Below, piece after piece: positions 24,902 to 34,177 of a stretch of 64,000 nucleotides of DNA. The notes beneath the pieces are model-generated. The model was not told the DNA's origin. It was given only the letters and a program-made list of their open reading frames with translations, and searched no databases. Position 1 is the first letter of the stretch; each line of letters begins with the position of its first letter. The stretch is from Vicinamibacterales bacterium (GTDB lineage Bacteria > Acidobacteriota > Vicinamibacteria > Vicinamibacterales > UBA2999): contig JAWKHS010000004.1 in assembly GCA_041394705.1 (NCBI GenBank), positions 372,001 to 436,000 of the forward strand, written 5' to 3'. A program made the translations under genes and the position numbers.

Positions 24902-27387
24902 CCCGCCACCACCGACACCAGGCGCCGTCCCGGTGCGACGACCACCTTGCGCACCGCCTTGCCGGCCAGGTGCGCGACGACGGCGTCGTCGGTCACGGCG
25001 AGCCGCTCCAGTTCGGCGTCATCCACCGTCGCGGGCACCGAGAGCCTCGCCCGAACCTTGCCGTTGACTTGCACGGGCACGACCAGGAGTTCGGCGCGCG
25101 CGGCCTCCTCGTCCACCACGGGCCACCGCGCACCGGCGAGCCCGTCGGCATGTCCGTAGCGTTCCCAGAGCTCCTCCGCCGTGTGCGGCGCGAAGGGCGA
25201 CAGCAGCACGATCAACGCCTCGATCGCTTCGCGCGCGGTCGCGGCTGCCTGCGGGGTGACCGCCGTCCGCTGCCCATCCGTGAACTGGTACAGATCGTTC
25301 ACGAGCTCCATCATCGCCGACACGGCCGTGTTCATCTGCTTCCGGACGTCGATGTCCGAGGTGACGCGACGGATCGTCTCGTGCGTCTTCCGGCGGAGCG
25401 CCCGCTCTTCGGCCGTGAGCGCCTGCCGGTCCAGCGCCGGCGCCGCGGCGGCCGCCTCGCGCCAGTGTTCGGCGACTCGCCACACCCGGGCCAGCCACCG
25501 GTACATGCCGTCGAGGCCGGCATCGCTCCACTCGACCTCCTTCTCGGGCGGCGCCACGAACATCACGTACGTCCGGAGGGCGTCGGCGCCCACCTTCTGC
25601 AGCATGGTGTCCGGGTCGACGACGTTGCCCTTCGACTTCGACATGACGTGGCCGTCCTTCAGCACCATGCCCTGCGTGAGGAGGTGCGTGAACGGCTCCG
25701 TGTGGTCCACCATGCCGAGGTCGTGGAACACGCGGGCGAAGAACCGCGAGTAGATGAGGTGCAGGATGGCGTGCTCGACGCCGCCGGAGTAGAAGTCCAC
25801 CGGGCACCAGTACTTCACGGCCGCCGGCGCGAACGGCAGGCGATCGTTGTGGGCGTCGGCGAAGCGGTAGAAGTACCACGACGAGTCCACGAACGTGTCC
25901 ATCGTGTCGGTTTCGCGGCGGGCCGGCCCGCCGCACTTCGGGCAGGCGACGTTCACGAACTCCGGCACGTGCGCCAGCGGCGAATCGCCGCGCCCCGTGA
26001 ACTCGGCCACCTTCGGCAGCATCACCGGGAGCTGCCCGTCCGGCACGGGTACGACGCCGTCGGTCGGGCAGTGCACCATCGGGATCGGCGTGCCCCAGTA
26101 GCGCTGGCGCGAGATCCCCCAGTCCTTCAGCCGGAACTGCACGGTGCCGGCACCGAAGTGCCCGGCCTCCGCCGCGGCCGTCATCTGCCGACGGGCCTCG
26201 GCCGACGTCAGGCCGTCGTACGGTCCGGAGTTCACGGCCGTACCCTCGTCGCTCACGGCGGCCGTCATCGTCTCGGGATCGGGCACCTCACCGTCGGGCG
26301 TGCGGACGACCGCCCGGATGTGCAGGCCGTACTTCCGCGCGAACTCGAAGTCCCGCTGGTCGCCGTGGGGCACGCCCATCACGGCGCCCGTGCCGTATTC
26401 GCCCAGCACGAAGTTGGCGACCCAGATCGGCACGCGCTCGCCGGAGAACGGGTTCACGGCGTACACGCCGGTGAAGACCCCTTCCTTCCCGGCCTCACCC
26501 GACATGCGCGCCGTCCGGTCCTGCGCCCGGTAGCGCTGGGCCTCGGCGAGCAGGTGCTCGCCGCCGGGTCGCGCGGCCAGCCGCGCGACGAGCGGATGCT
26601 CGGGCGCGAGCGTGAGGAACGTGGCGCCGTAGATCGTGTCGATGCGGGTCGTGAACACCTCGACCCCGTCCGGTTCGCCGTCCACGGCGAACCGCACCCG
26701 CGCGCCCTCGGATCGGCCGATCCAGTTGCGCTGCATCGTGAGCACCTTGTCCGGCCAGGACGTGAGACCGTCGGCGCCCTCGAGCAGGTCGTCGGCGTAG
26801 GCCGTGATGCGGAAGAACCACTGCTCCAGGTCCTTCTCGACCACCGTCGTGCCGCACCGCCAGCAGGCGCCGTCCACGACCTGCTCGTTGGCGAGCACGG
26901 TCTGACAGCTCGGGCACCAGTTGACGGTGGAGCGCCGGCGGTACGCCAGGCCCCGGTCGAACATCCGGGTGAAGAGCCACTGGTTCCAGTGGTAGTAGTC
27001 GGGCAGGCACGTGGCCAGCTCCCGCTCCCACGCGTAGCTGATGCCGAGGCGCTCGAGCTGGCCCTTCATGTGGGCGATGTTCGCCAGCGTGGAGGCCTCC
27101 GGATGGATGCCGCCCTTGATGGCGGCGTTCTCGGCCGGCAGGCCGAAGGCGTCCCAGCCGAAGGGGTGCAGCACGTTGAAGCCCTGCAGGCGCTTCAGCC
27201 GGGCCACGACGTCCCCGATGATGTAGTTGCGGACGTGCCCCACGTGCGCGTGGCCCGAGGGATACGCGAACATCTCGAGGCAGTAGAACTTGGGCTTCGA
27301 CGGGTCCTCGACGACCTCGAACGCTCGCGACGCACGCCAGCGCTCCTGCCACTTCCCGTCGAGTTCCTGCGGATGATAGTCAGACAC
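24898..27387 (-). CDS. leuS: Leucyl-tRNA synthetase
   Basis: A class I synthetase of 829 residues charging tRNA-Leu. The HIGH signature is seen as YPSGHAHVGHVRNYI (about 45-60). A zinc-type insert has CPSCQTVLANEQV and CWRCG. The CP1 editing domain (about 220-420) has TRIDTIYGATF and the conserved GVPHGDQRDFEFA. The KMSKS loop reads VMSKSKGN, followed by the anticodon-binding domain. The GTG at 27387 is chosen because it opens with DYHPQELDGKWQERW; a longer in-frame extension upstream is Arg/Pro-rich and unlike any LeuS. First gene of leuS-lptE-holA. Confidence 0.98.
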   Translation of the reverse strand: MSDYHPQELDGKWQERWRASRAFEVVEDPSKPKFYCLEMFAYPSGHAHVGHVRNYIIGDVVARLKRLQGFNVLHPFGWDAFGLPAENAAIKGGIHPEASTLANIAHMKGQLERLGISYAWERELATCLPDYYHWNQWLFTRMFDRGLAYRRRSTVNWCPSCQTVLANEQVVDGACWRCGTTVVEKDLEQWFFRITAYADDLLEGADGLTSWPDKVLTMQRNWIGRSEGARVRFAVDGEPDGVEVFTTRIDTIYGATFLTLAPEHPLVARLAARPGGEHLLAEAQRYRAQDRTARMSGEAGKEGVFTGVYAVNPFSGERVPIWVANFVLGEYGTGAVMGVPHGDQRDFEFARKYGLHIRAVVRTPDGEVPDPETMTAAVSDEGTAVNSGPYDGLTSAEARRQMTAAAEAGHFGAGTVQFRLKDWGISRQRYWGTPIPMVHCPTDGVVPVPDGQLPVMLPKVAEFTGRGDSPLAHVPEFVNVACPKCGGPARRETDTMDTFVDSSWYFYRFADAHNDRLPFAPAAVKYWCPVDFYSGGVEHAILHLIYSRFFARVFHDLGMVDHTEPFTHLLTQGMVLKDGHVMSKSKGNVVDPDTMLQKVGADALRTYVMFVAPPEKEVEWSDAGLDGMYRWLARVWRVAEHWREAAAAAPALDRQALTAEERALRRKTHETIRRVTSDIDVRKQMNTAVSAMMELVNDLYQFTDGQRTAVTPQAAATAREAIEALIVLLSPFAPHTAEELWERYGHADGLAGARWPVVDEEAARAELLVVPVQVNGKVRARLSVPATVDDAELERLAVTDDAVVAHLAGKAVRKVVVAPGRRLVSVVAG

Positions 27388-27434
27388 GGGTACTGAGCAC
27401 CGGGACGGAGGGCGGCTGGAACGCCGCCTGGGAA

Positions 27435-27443
27435 ATTCTAGCA
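27435..27443 (-). promoter_or_regulatory. Extended -10 promoter of the leuS-lptE-holA operon
   Basis: Minus strand TGCTAGAAT (TGC extension, TAGAAT hexamer), 47 bases before the leuS GTG and in the short gap after the deacetylase gene. Confidence 0.5.
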
Positions 27444-27466
27444 GCCGCGGCGCGGCCGGAGCGCGG

Positions 27467-28492
27467 TCAGAGCCCCGGCCAGTGACGGGCGAGGGCGGCT
27501 CTGGCCCGACCGGCGGTCGTGATGCCGCGCGATCGGTCGCCCGTGACCGCAGGCGGCGAGGCACCGGCGTCGCGGCCCTCGAGGACGGCCAGGGTCGCCT
27601 CGAGCGACGAGGCGAGCGCGTCCAGGTCGTAGCCGCCCTCCGTGACGTAGACGGTGCGTCCGCCCGCGTGCCGGCGGGCCACGCCGTCGATGAGGGCCGT
27701 CAGGTTGGCGAAGCCGGCCGCGGTCATGCGGCAGCCGCCGAGCGGATCGTCGGCGTGCGCGTCGAAGCCGGCCGAGACGAGGACGAGCTCCGGCGCGAAG
27801 CGGTCGAGCACCGGCAGCGCCACGGCGCGGAACGCCTCGTCGAGATCGGCGTCGCCGGCCCCGGCCTCGACCGGCAGGTTCACCGTGAAGCCGAGGCCCG
27901 GACCCTCGCCCACCTCGCCCGCGCCACCCGTCCCCGGGTAGTACGGATACTGGTGGCTGGACACGAAGAGCACGGCCGGATCGTCGTAGAACATCGCCTG
28001 CGTGCCGTTGCCGTGATGGACGTCGAAGTCCACGATGGCGACCCGAGCGAGCCCCTGCTGGCGCGCGAAGGCGGCCGCCAGGGCGATGCTGTTGAAGAGA
28101 CAGAACCCCATCGCGCGCGCCGGCTCGGCATGATGTCCGGGCGGGCGGACGAGCGCCACGGCCGGGTCCGACGGGTGCGACAGCACGTGGCGCACGCCGT
28201 CCACCGCCGCGCCGGCCGCCAGCCGGGCCACGTCGTAGGACTCCGGGCTGGTGCTGGTGTCCGGGTCGAGACGGACCGCACGGCCTGCCGTCTCGCGGAT
28301 GGCGGCCACGTAGTCGGGTGCGTGGACGGCCGCCAGCAGCGCCTCGTCCACCGGAGCGGGCTCCGCCAGCTGGTGGCCGCGGGCCGCCCACTCGAGCGCC
28401 ACCCGCCTGAGCGTCTCCGCCCGGTCGGGCCGCTCGGGATGACCGGGCGGGGTCAGGTGGTCCGCGAATCGTTCGCTCGTCAGCAGCAGCAT
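27467..28492 (-). CDS. Histone deacetylase family protein (AcuC-like)
   Basis: A zinc-dependent deacetylase of the arginase/HDAC fold, 341 residues from the ATG at 28492 (MLLLTSERFADHLTPPGHPERPDR). The active-site motifs are complete: RPPGHHAEP with the paired histidines, then IVDFDVHHGNGTQ with two zinc ligands. FVSSHQYPYYPGTG and LVSAGFDAHADDPLGG carry the third ligand, and TEGGYDL the catalytic region. Bacterial members deacetylate acetyl-CoA synthetase, polyamines or other small amides; the substrate here is unknown. It is the last gene of the fatty-acid/ETF run, 7 bases after the DUF374 gene, suggesting a role in acyl or acetate metabolism. Confidence 0.92.
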   Translation of the reverse strand: MLLLTSERFADHLTPPGHPERPDRAETLRRVALEWAARGHQLAEPAPVDEALLAAVHAPDYVAAIRETAGRAVRLDPDTSTSPESYDVARLAAGAAVDGVRHVLSHPSDPAVALVRPPGHHAEPARAMGFCLFNSIALAAAFARQQGLARVAIVDFDVHHGNGTQAMFYDDPAVLFVSSHQYPYYPGTGGAGEVGEGPGLGFTVNLPVEAGAGDADLDEAFRAVALPVLDRFAPELVLVSAGFDAHADDPLGGCRMTAAGFANLTALIDGVARRHAGGRTVYVTEGGYDLDALASSLEATLAVLEGRDAGASPPAVTGDRSRGITTAGRARAALARHWPGL

Positions 28493-28499
28493 GGCGGCC

Positions 28500-29213
28500 T
28501 CATTCCTCGTGTCGGGGGTTCCCGCAGGCGGCGCGCGCCTGGCGCTCCACTTCGCCCAGCGCGGTCTCCACGGCCTGGCGGGCCGTCTCCAGCCCGGCCT
28601 CGTCCGCATCCCGCGGCACCGTGAGGGGCGCGCCGATCGCCATCACGATCCTGGACCACGGCTTGGGCACCTGCGTCCGATCCCAGCTGCCCAGCGTCCA
28701 CCGGGCGGCCGCCTCGGCGTGGATCGGGATGATGGGGTGCCCGGTGGCCCGCGCCAGCCAGACGATGCCCGGCTGGGCCACGCCCCTGGGCCCACGCGGG
28801 CCGTCGACGGTGAAGGCGGCGGGCTGCGACGCGATCGTGCGCAGCAGCGACCTCAGCGCCCGGGCGCCGCCCCGCGACGACGACCCGCGCGCCGCGCCGA
28901 ACCCGAACCGCCGGATGATTCGCGCGATCCACTCGCCGTCGAAGTTCTCGCTCGTCACGACCACGATGCCGCGGTCGCGGAAGTACCACATGCACGGAAG
29001 GATTCGGCCGTGCCACAGGGCGAAGATGTGCGGCCGGCCCGACCGGTCCACTGCGTCGAGGTGCTCGCGGCCGACGGTCTCCCAGGACACCGTGCGGGCC
29101 AGCGCGCCGAGCAACGGCGCCCCGACGCCGGCGATGGCCGCGACCTCGGCCCGCTTGCGCCACGAACGCCGCCAGTCGGGCGCGAGGGCGTCGTCGCCCG
29201 TGTCGGTCGTCAC
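28500..29213 (-). CDS. DUF374 lysophospholipid-acyltransferase-like protein
   Basis: A 237-residue protein of the DUF374 family, related to the LPLAT acyltransferases that acylate lipid A or glycerolipids. The typical features are IFALWHGRILPCMWYFRDRG with the catalytic His (HG instead of HxxxxD), VTSENFDGEWIARIIRRFGF, then SSRGGARALRSLL and FTVDGPRGPRGVAQPGIVWLAR. The GTG at 29213 overlaps the ETF-QO stop (GTGA), so the two are coupled. In diderms such proteins may act on lipid A or a KDO-lipid; here the link is to fatty-acid genes upstream. The substrate is unproven. Confidence 0.85.
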   Translation of the reverse strand: MTTDTGDDALAPDWRRSWRKRAEVAAIAGVGAPLLGALARTVSWETVGREHLDAVDRSGRPHIFALWHGRILPCMWYFRDRGIVVVTSENFDGEWIARIIRRFGFGAARGSSSRGGARALRSLLRTIASQPAAFTVDGPRGPRGVAQPGIVWLARATGHPIIPIHAEAAARWTLGSWDRTQVPKPWSRIVMAIGAPLTVPRDADEAGLETARQAVETALGEVERQARAACGNPRHEE

Positions 29214-30880
29214 ATGCCGTCGTACTGCGGGCCTTCCCCGCCTTCGGGCGCCACCCACGTGATCACGCCGTACGGATCGATGATGTCGCACGTCTTGCAA
29301 TGCACGCAGTTGGACGCGTTCAGCTGCAGCCGCCGGCCGCCGGCGCCGTCGTCCACCATCTCGTAGACGTTGGCCGGGCAGAACTTCACGCAGGGGTGGC
29401 CGAACTCGGGTCCGCAGATCGAATGACAGACGTCGGTGTGCACCTGCAGGTGCGGCGGCTGGTTCTCCTCGTGGTGCACGCCGGCATAGTGCACGCTCGT
29501 CGCCTTGTCGAAGGTGAGCACGCGATCCGGCGCGACCGCGTTCGACGCCTCGAGCACGTTGCGGCGCTTGAGCCCGTAGTAGCTCGACAGCGTCCGCATG
29601 CGGGTATGGCCGGCGTGGCCGGGCAGGTCCCCGGGCCACCGCCCGTCGAGCGCCATGGCAACGCCCGCGAACGCGGCGCCCACGTAGGTGCCGGCGCCGA
29701 ACGCCTGGTGGACGTTGCGGACGGGATACAACTCCCGCTTGATGGCGGACTGGTCGACGGCGGTCTTGTAGGCACTGAGCCGGGCGCTCGACACGTCGCC
29801 CGCGCGCACCGCCTCGAAGGCCGTCTCAGCGGCGAGCATGCCGCTTCGCATCGCGAGGTGGATGCCCTTCAGCCGCATCGAGTTCACGAAGTTCGCGGCA
29901 TCGCCCGCGATGAGTGCGCCGTCGGTGAAGAGGCGCGGCTGCGTGTTCCAGCCGCCCTCGGGCAGCGCCTTGGCGCCGAACCGCACGAGCCGGCCGTCGC
30001 GCAAGAGATCGGCGACGAACGGGTGCAGCTTGAAGCGCTGGAACGCCGCGTGCGGATCGAGCAGGGGATCCCGGTAGTCGAGCCCGACGACGAACCCGAT
30101 GGACACCCGTCCGTCCGGGAGCCCGTAGATCCAGCTGCCGCCGAACTCCTCCTGCCGGAGCGGATACCCGAGGGTATGGACGACCGTGCCCGGCGCCACG
30201 CGGCCGGCCGGCACCTCCCACAGCTCCTTGAGCCCGATCGCGTACTGCGCGGGCTGGGCTCCTCCCATCCCGAGCGTGCGGAGCACCTGCTTGGTGAGGT
30301 GGCCTCGTACTCCGTCCGCGAAGATGGTCACGGCCGCCCGGATGTCGGCGCCAGGTTCGACCGCACCGCGCGGCGTGCCGCCGCGGCCGATGCCGCGGTC
30401 GCCGGTGCGGATGCCGACGACGCGGCCGTCTTCGACCAGGACCGTCTGACCGGCGAACCCCATGAACAGGTCCACGCCGGCCGCTTCGACCTGGCCCGCG
30501 AGCCACCGCACCAGGTGGCTGAGCGAAATCACGTAGTTCCCGTGGTTGGTGAACGGCGGCGGCGTGATCGGCAGGCGGTAGCGGTTCTTGGCCCCCAGGA
30601 GGTAGACGGCGTCGCTCGTGACCGGCGACGCCAGCGGCGCGCCCTTGGCCGCGAAATCGGGGATGAGCTCCGACAGGGCCGACGGATCCAGCAGCGCACC
30701 CGACAGCGAATGCGCGCCGGCCTCGCGGGCCTTGTCGACCACGGCGATCGTCAGGGGATCCCCGCCGCGGTCCTGCTGGAGCTGCGACAGGCGCAGCGCC
30801 GCCGACAGGCCGGCCGGCCCGGCGCCCACGATCAGGACATCGACGTCGAGGGTCTCTCGCTCCATGGTGCCTGTGGGCAT
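29210..30880 (-). CDS. Electron transfer flavoprotein-ubiquinone (menaquinone) oxidoreductase
   Basis: A 556-residue membrane-associated flavoprotein that passes electrons from ETF to the quinone pool. The FAD dinucleotide fold opens at VDVLIVGAGPAGLSAALRLSQL. The middle has GVRGHLTKQVL and LIAGDAANFVNSMRLKGIHLAM. The C-terminal ferredoxin-like end carries the [4Fe-4S] ligands in FCPANVYE and NCVHCKTCDIIDP. Length and order match human and bacterial ETF-QO. It follows etfB-etfA after 36 bases, giving a full dehydrogenase-to-quinone path. Since the cell encodes a futalosine menaquinone pathway, the acceptor is probably menaquinone. Confidence 0.95.
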   Translation of the reverse strand: MPTGTMERETLDVDVLIVGAGPAGLSAALRLSQLQQDRGGDPLTIAVVDKAREAGAHSLSGALLDPSALSELIPDFAAKGAPLASPVTSDAVYLLGAKNRYRLPITPPPFTNHGNYVISLSHLVRWLAGQVEAAGVDLFMGFAGQTVLVEDGRVVGIRTGDRGIGRGGTPRGAVEPGADIRAAVTIFADGVRGHLTKQVLRTLGMGGAQPAQYAIGLKELWEVPAGRVAPGTVVHTLGYPLRQEEFGGSWIYGLPDGRVSIGFVVGLDYRDPLLDPHAAFQRFKLHPFVADLLRDGRLVRFGAKALPEGGWNTQPRLFTDGALIAGDAANFVNSMRLKGIHLAMRSGMLAAETAFEAVRAGDVSSARLSAYKTAVDQSAIKRELYPVRNVHQAFGAGTYVGAAFAGVAMALDGRWPGDLPGHAGHTRMRTLSSYYGLKRRNVLEASNAVAPDRVLTFDKATSVHYAGVHHEENQPPHLQVHTDVCHSICGPEFGHPCVKFCPANVYEMVDDGAGGRRLQLNASNCVHCKTCDIIDPYGVITWVAPEGGEGPQYDGM

Positions 30881-30916
30881 GCCGTCGCCTGCGCCGTCGG
30901 GCGCCGGCCGGCCGCC

Positions 30917-31882
30917 CTACGCGCCGCCCAACTCCGCGATCAGGGCGGGCGCCAGCTCGAACAGGTCGCCCTGGATGCCGTAGTCCGCGACCTCGAAGAT
31001 GGGTGCTTCCGCGTCCTTGTTGATCGCCACGATGGTCTTGGCCCCCTTCATGCCGACCACGTGCTGGATGGCGCCGGAGATGCCCACGGCCACGTAGAGC
31101 TTCGGGGCCACGGTCTGACCGGAGCTGCCAATCTGCCGTTCCATGGGCAGCCAGCCGTTGTCGCAGATGGGCCGGGACGCCGCCAGTTCGGCGCCGAACG
31201 CCGTCGCAAGCTGGCCGGCCAGCGCCATGTGTTCCTGCGCCTTGATGCCGCGTCCGACCGCGACGATGCGCTCGGCCTGCGAGAGGTCCACCGCTGCCTT
31301 GGCTTCCTGGAAGGGCGGCTCGGCCTGCTGGCGGAGCGTCGAGGCCTCAACGCTCGCCGCGCGCGCCGTCACCGGCGCCCCAGGTCCCTTCGCGACCGCG
31401 TCGGCGCGGAACGCGCCGATCTGGAACGACACGAGATGCGGCGCCGGCCCTTCGGCCACGACATCGGCCACGAGCTTGCCCTGAAACATCGGGCGCGTGA
31501 ACACCACCTCGTCGCCGCTCCTGGCGAGACCGATGACGTCGGTCACGAGGGTCCGGTCGAGCCGCGCCGCCAGCACCGGCGCGAAGTCCCGGGTCTGGTA
31601 GGTGTGCGGCAGGCAGACGTGGGTCGGCTGGACGGCCCCAATCACCTCGCTGACCGCCTGGACGTACGCGTCGGGCGTATAGGACGCCAGCGCCTCGGCG
31701 GTGACGGCCCAGACTCCGGCGACGTCGGCCGCCGCCAATTCGCCCGCCGCGGCGTCCACGGCGTGTCCGAAAATGGCGACCGTGACAGGCGCACCGGCCG
31801 CCAGCGCCTGGGCGGCGGCAATCGCCTCCCAGCTGGCGCGGTTCAGCCGCCCGTCCCTCTGCTCCGCGACGACGAGAATCAT
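30917..31882 (-). CDS. etfA: Electron transfer flavoprotein alpha subunit
   Basis: FAD-binding subunit of the ETF heterodimer. The ATG at 31882 overlaps the etfB stop (ATGA) and gives 321 residues. The N-terminal domain starts MILVVAEQRDGRL. The C-terminal FAD domain shows IVAVGRGIKAQEHMALA, the conserved RQIGSSGQTVAPKLYVAVGISGAIQH block (shown in parts) and IVAINKDAEAPIFEVADYGIQGD near the end. All FAD-contact motifs are intact. With EtfB it accepts electrons from acyl-CoA dehydrogenases, whose genes are not in this window. Confidence 0.97.
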   Translation of the reverse strand: MILVVAEQRDGRLNRASWEAIAAAQALAAGAPVTVAIFGHAVDAAAGELAAADVAGVWAVTAEALASYTPDAYVQAVSEVIGAVQPTHVCLPHTYQTRDFAPVLAARLDRTLVTDVIGLARSGDEVVFTRPMFQGKLVADVVAEGPAPHLVSFQIGAFRADAVAKGPGAPVTARAASVEASTLRQQAEPPFQEAKAAVDLSQAERIVAVGRGIKAQEHMALAGQLATAFGAELAASRPICDNGWLPMERQIGSSGQTVAPKLYVAVGISGAIQHVVGMKGAKTIVAINKDAEAPIFEVADYGIQGDLFELAPALIAELGGA

Positions 31883-32640
31883 AGGGCTCGCGCCTCCTCG
31901 CGCAGACGGCGCACGAGCTCGCGCGCGGCCTCTTGGGGCGTCCCGCCCACCATCACGGTCTGCTTCGACTTGCGCGGCATCGACAGGGCCCGCACGGACA
32001 CCCGCGACACCACGGGCGCCGCCGGGGCGACGACGCGAATCTCCTTCTTCTTCGCGGCCATGATGCCCTTGAGCGTCGCGTAGCGGAGCTGGTTGATCCC
32101 GCTCTGGATCGTGAGCAGCGACGGCAGCGGCATGGAGACGTACTGGAACCAGCCGCCCTCGAGCTCGCGCTTCGCCCGCAGGCGGCCGTCGGCGATCTGC
32201 ACTTCCATGATGATCGTGGAGTGCGGAATGCCGAGCCGTTCGGCGAGGACGGGGCCGAACTGCGCGTGTCCCTGGTCGTCGGACTGCAGGCCCGTCAGCA
32301 CGATGTCGAAGGCCTCGTCCTCGACGGCGCCGGCGACCGCGACCGCGGCCGCGAAGGCGTCGGCCGCGCCGAGCGCGTCGTCCTGGACGTGGATCGCGCG
32401 GTCCGCGCCGCGCGCGAGCGCCTCGCGCACCACCTGCGTCACGCGGGCCGGGCCCGCCGAGACGACCACGACCTCCCCGCCGTGCTTCTCCTTCAGGCGC
32501 AGGCCCTCTTCGAGCGCGTAGGCGTCGGGCTCGTTCATCTCGTACGCGATGTCGGTGTCGCGAACCCAGCGTCGGTCCTCGGTGAGCGACGGCTGCCACT
32601 CCCGGGTCGGCACCTGTTTGATGCAAACGGCAATCTTCAT
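31879..32640 (-). CDS. etfB: Electron transfer flavoprotein beta subunit
   Basis: AMP-binding partner of EtfA, 253 residues. It starts MKIAVCIKQVPTREWQ and continues with NEPDAYALEEGLRLKEK. It contains the signature VLTGLQSDDQGHAQFGPVLAE, which in group I ETFs reads TGxQxxDxDxxQ-like, and a terminal Ala/Lys-rich recognition segment (LKGIMAAKKKEIRV). It begins 32 bases after fabF, so transcription may run on from the fatty-acid synthesis genes. This joins synthesis and degradation functions in one run. Confidence 0.96.
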   Translation of the reverse strand: MKIAVCIKQVPTREWQPSLTEDRRWVRDTDIAYEMNEPDAYALEEGLRLKEKHGGEVVVVSAGPARVTQVVREALARGADRAIHVQDDALGAADAFAAAVAVAGAVEDEAFDIVLTGLQSDDQGHAQFGPVLAERLGIPHSTIIMEVQIADGRLRAKRELEGGWFQYVSMPLPSLLTIQSGINQLRYATLKGIMAAKKKEIRVVAPAAPVVSRVSVRALSMPRKSKQTVMVGGTPQEAARELVRRLREEARAL

Positions 32641-32672
32641 GACGTATCAGGACCCGCCTCGCGGCGGACGGC

Positions 32673-33914
32673 TCAGCCGTCGAACCGCCGGAGGATCAGC
32701 GCGGCGTTCGTGCCGCCGAACCCGAACGAGTTGGAGATGACGTGCCGGATGGCCATCGGACGCTTCGCGTGCGGCACGTAGTCGAGGTCGCACTCGGCAT
32801 CGGCCTCGTCCAGGTTGATCGTGGGCGGCGCCACCTGATGGTGGACGGCCAGCGCCGAGATGCCGGCCTCCAGGCCGCCGGCGGCCCCGAGGAGGTGGCC
32901 CGTCATGGACTTGGTGGACGAGATGGCCAGCGAGCGCGCGTGCTCGCCGAAGCAGCGCTTGATGGCCAGCGTCTCGAGCTTGTCGTTGAACGGCGTCGAC
33001 GTGCCGTGGGCGTTCACGTAGTCGACATCCGATGGCGCAATGCCGGCCTTCTTCAGCGCCCGCGTCATCACGCGAACGGCGCCGTCGCCGTCCTCGGACG
33101 GCGCGGTGATGTGGAACGCGTCCCCCGACATCCCGTAGCCGACGATCTCGGCATAGATCCGGGCGCCGCGCGCCTGGGCGTGCTCGAGCGCCTCCAGAAT
33201 CAGCACCCCGGCCCCTTCCCCGATGATGAACCCGTCGCGGTCCTTGTCGAACGGCCGGCTGGCGCGCGACGGATCGTCGTTCCGCGTGGACAGGGCGCGC
33301 AGGGCGCCGAAACCGCCGACGCTCATGGGCGTGATCGCGGCTTCCGATCCGCCGGCGATCATCACGTCGGCGTCGCCCCGCTTGACGATCTCGTAGGAGT
33401 CGCCCACCGCGTGCGCCGACGCCGAGCAGGCCGTGCACGTCGCCAGGTTGGGGCCCTTCGCACCGAACCGGATCGACACCTGCCCCGAGGCGAGATTGAT
33501 GATGGACGACGGGATGAAGAACGGCGAGATCTTCCGGGGGCCGCCCGCGAGCAGCGCGCTGTGCTCACGCTCGATCGTCGCGAAACCGCCGATGCCCGAC
33601 CCGATGCACACGCCCACCTCGGGCGCGTTGGAGGGCGTCACGACGAGCCCCGAGTCGTCCATGGCGAACTGGGTCGCCGCGATCGCGTACTGGATGAAGA
33701 CGTCCATCTTCTTGACGTCCTTCTTCTCCACGAACGCGAGCGGATCGAACCCCTTCACCTCTGCCGCGAAGCGGGTCGAGAACCCCTCGGTGTCGAACTT
33801 CGTGATCGGACCGGCCCCGGACGTGCCGGCCAGCAGGGCCGCCCACGTTGCGTCGGTGCCGATCCCGACGGACGTCACCAGCCCGATGCCGGTGACGACG
33901 ACTCGCCTTGTCAA
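32673..33914 (-). CDS. fabF: 3-oxoacyl-ACP synthase II
   Basis: Condensing enzyme that elongates acyl-ACP with malonyl-ACP. The 413 residues start from a TTG (MTRRVVVTGIGLVTSVG). The active-site Cys lies in TCTACSASAHAVGDSYE, and the catalytic histidines in NAHGTSTPFND and SSTKSMTGHLLGAAGG. The C-terminus ends NSFGFGGTNAALIL. All catalytic residues are present. It is preceded by acpP with an 11-base gap, the classical acpP-fabF pairing. Confidence 0.98.
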   Translation of the reverse strand: MTRRVVVTGIGLVTSVGIGTDATWAALLAGTSGAGPITKFDTEGFSTRFAAEVKGFDPLAFVEKKDVKKMDVFIQYAIAATQFAMDDSGLVVTPSNAPEVGVCIGSGIGGFATIEREHSALLAGGPRKISPFFIPSSIINLASGQVSIRFGAKGPNLATCTACSASAHAVGDSYEIVKRGDADVMIAGGSEAAITPMSVGGFGALRALSTRNDDPSRASRPFDKDRDGFIIGEGAGVLILEALEHAQARGARIYAEIVGYGMSGDAFHITAPSEDGDGAVRVMTRALKKAGIAPSDVDYVNAHGTSTPFNDKLETLAIKRCFGEHARSLAISSTKSMTGHLLGAAGGLEAGISALAVHHQVAPPTINLDEADAECDLDYVPHAKRPMAIRHVISNSFGFGGTNAALILRRFDG

Positions 33915-33925
33915 TGTGCCTCCGC

Positions 33926-34168
33926 CTACTTCTTGCCCTTGCCGTGCTTCTCGATGTACTCGACGGCGTCCTTCACGCGCGTGATCTTCTCGGCGTCTTC
34001 GTCGGGAATCTCGAGCTCGAACTCCTCTTCGAACGCCATGACGAGCTCGACGGTGTCGAGCGAATCCGCGCCGAGATCCTCGACGAACGAGGCATCGAAC
34101 GTCACTTCCTCTTCGTCCACGCCGAGTTGCTCAACGATGATGCTCTTCACCTTGTCCGCTACGGCCAT
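33926..34168 (-). CDS. acpP: Acyl carrier protein
   Basis: An 80-residue acidic carrier of acyl chains. Serine in the motif GADSLDTVELVMAFEEEF takes the phosphopantetheine arm. The protein begins MAVADKVKSIIVEQLGVDEEEV, standard for the family, and ends in an unusual Lys/Gly-rich tail (EKHGKGKK). A strong Shine-Dalgarno (AGGAGG, minus strand, near 34175) precedes the ATG, fitting very high expression. It lies between fabG and fabF. Confidence 0.98.
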   Translation of the reverse strand: MAVADKVKSIIVEQLGVDEEEVTFDASFVEDLGADSLDTVELVMAFEEEFELEIPDEDAEKITRVKDAVEYIEKHGKGKK

Positions 34169-34177
34169 CTGGCCCTC

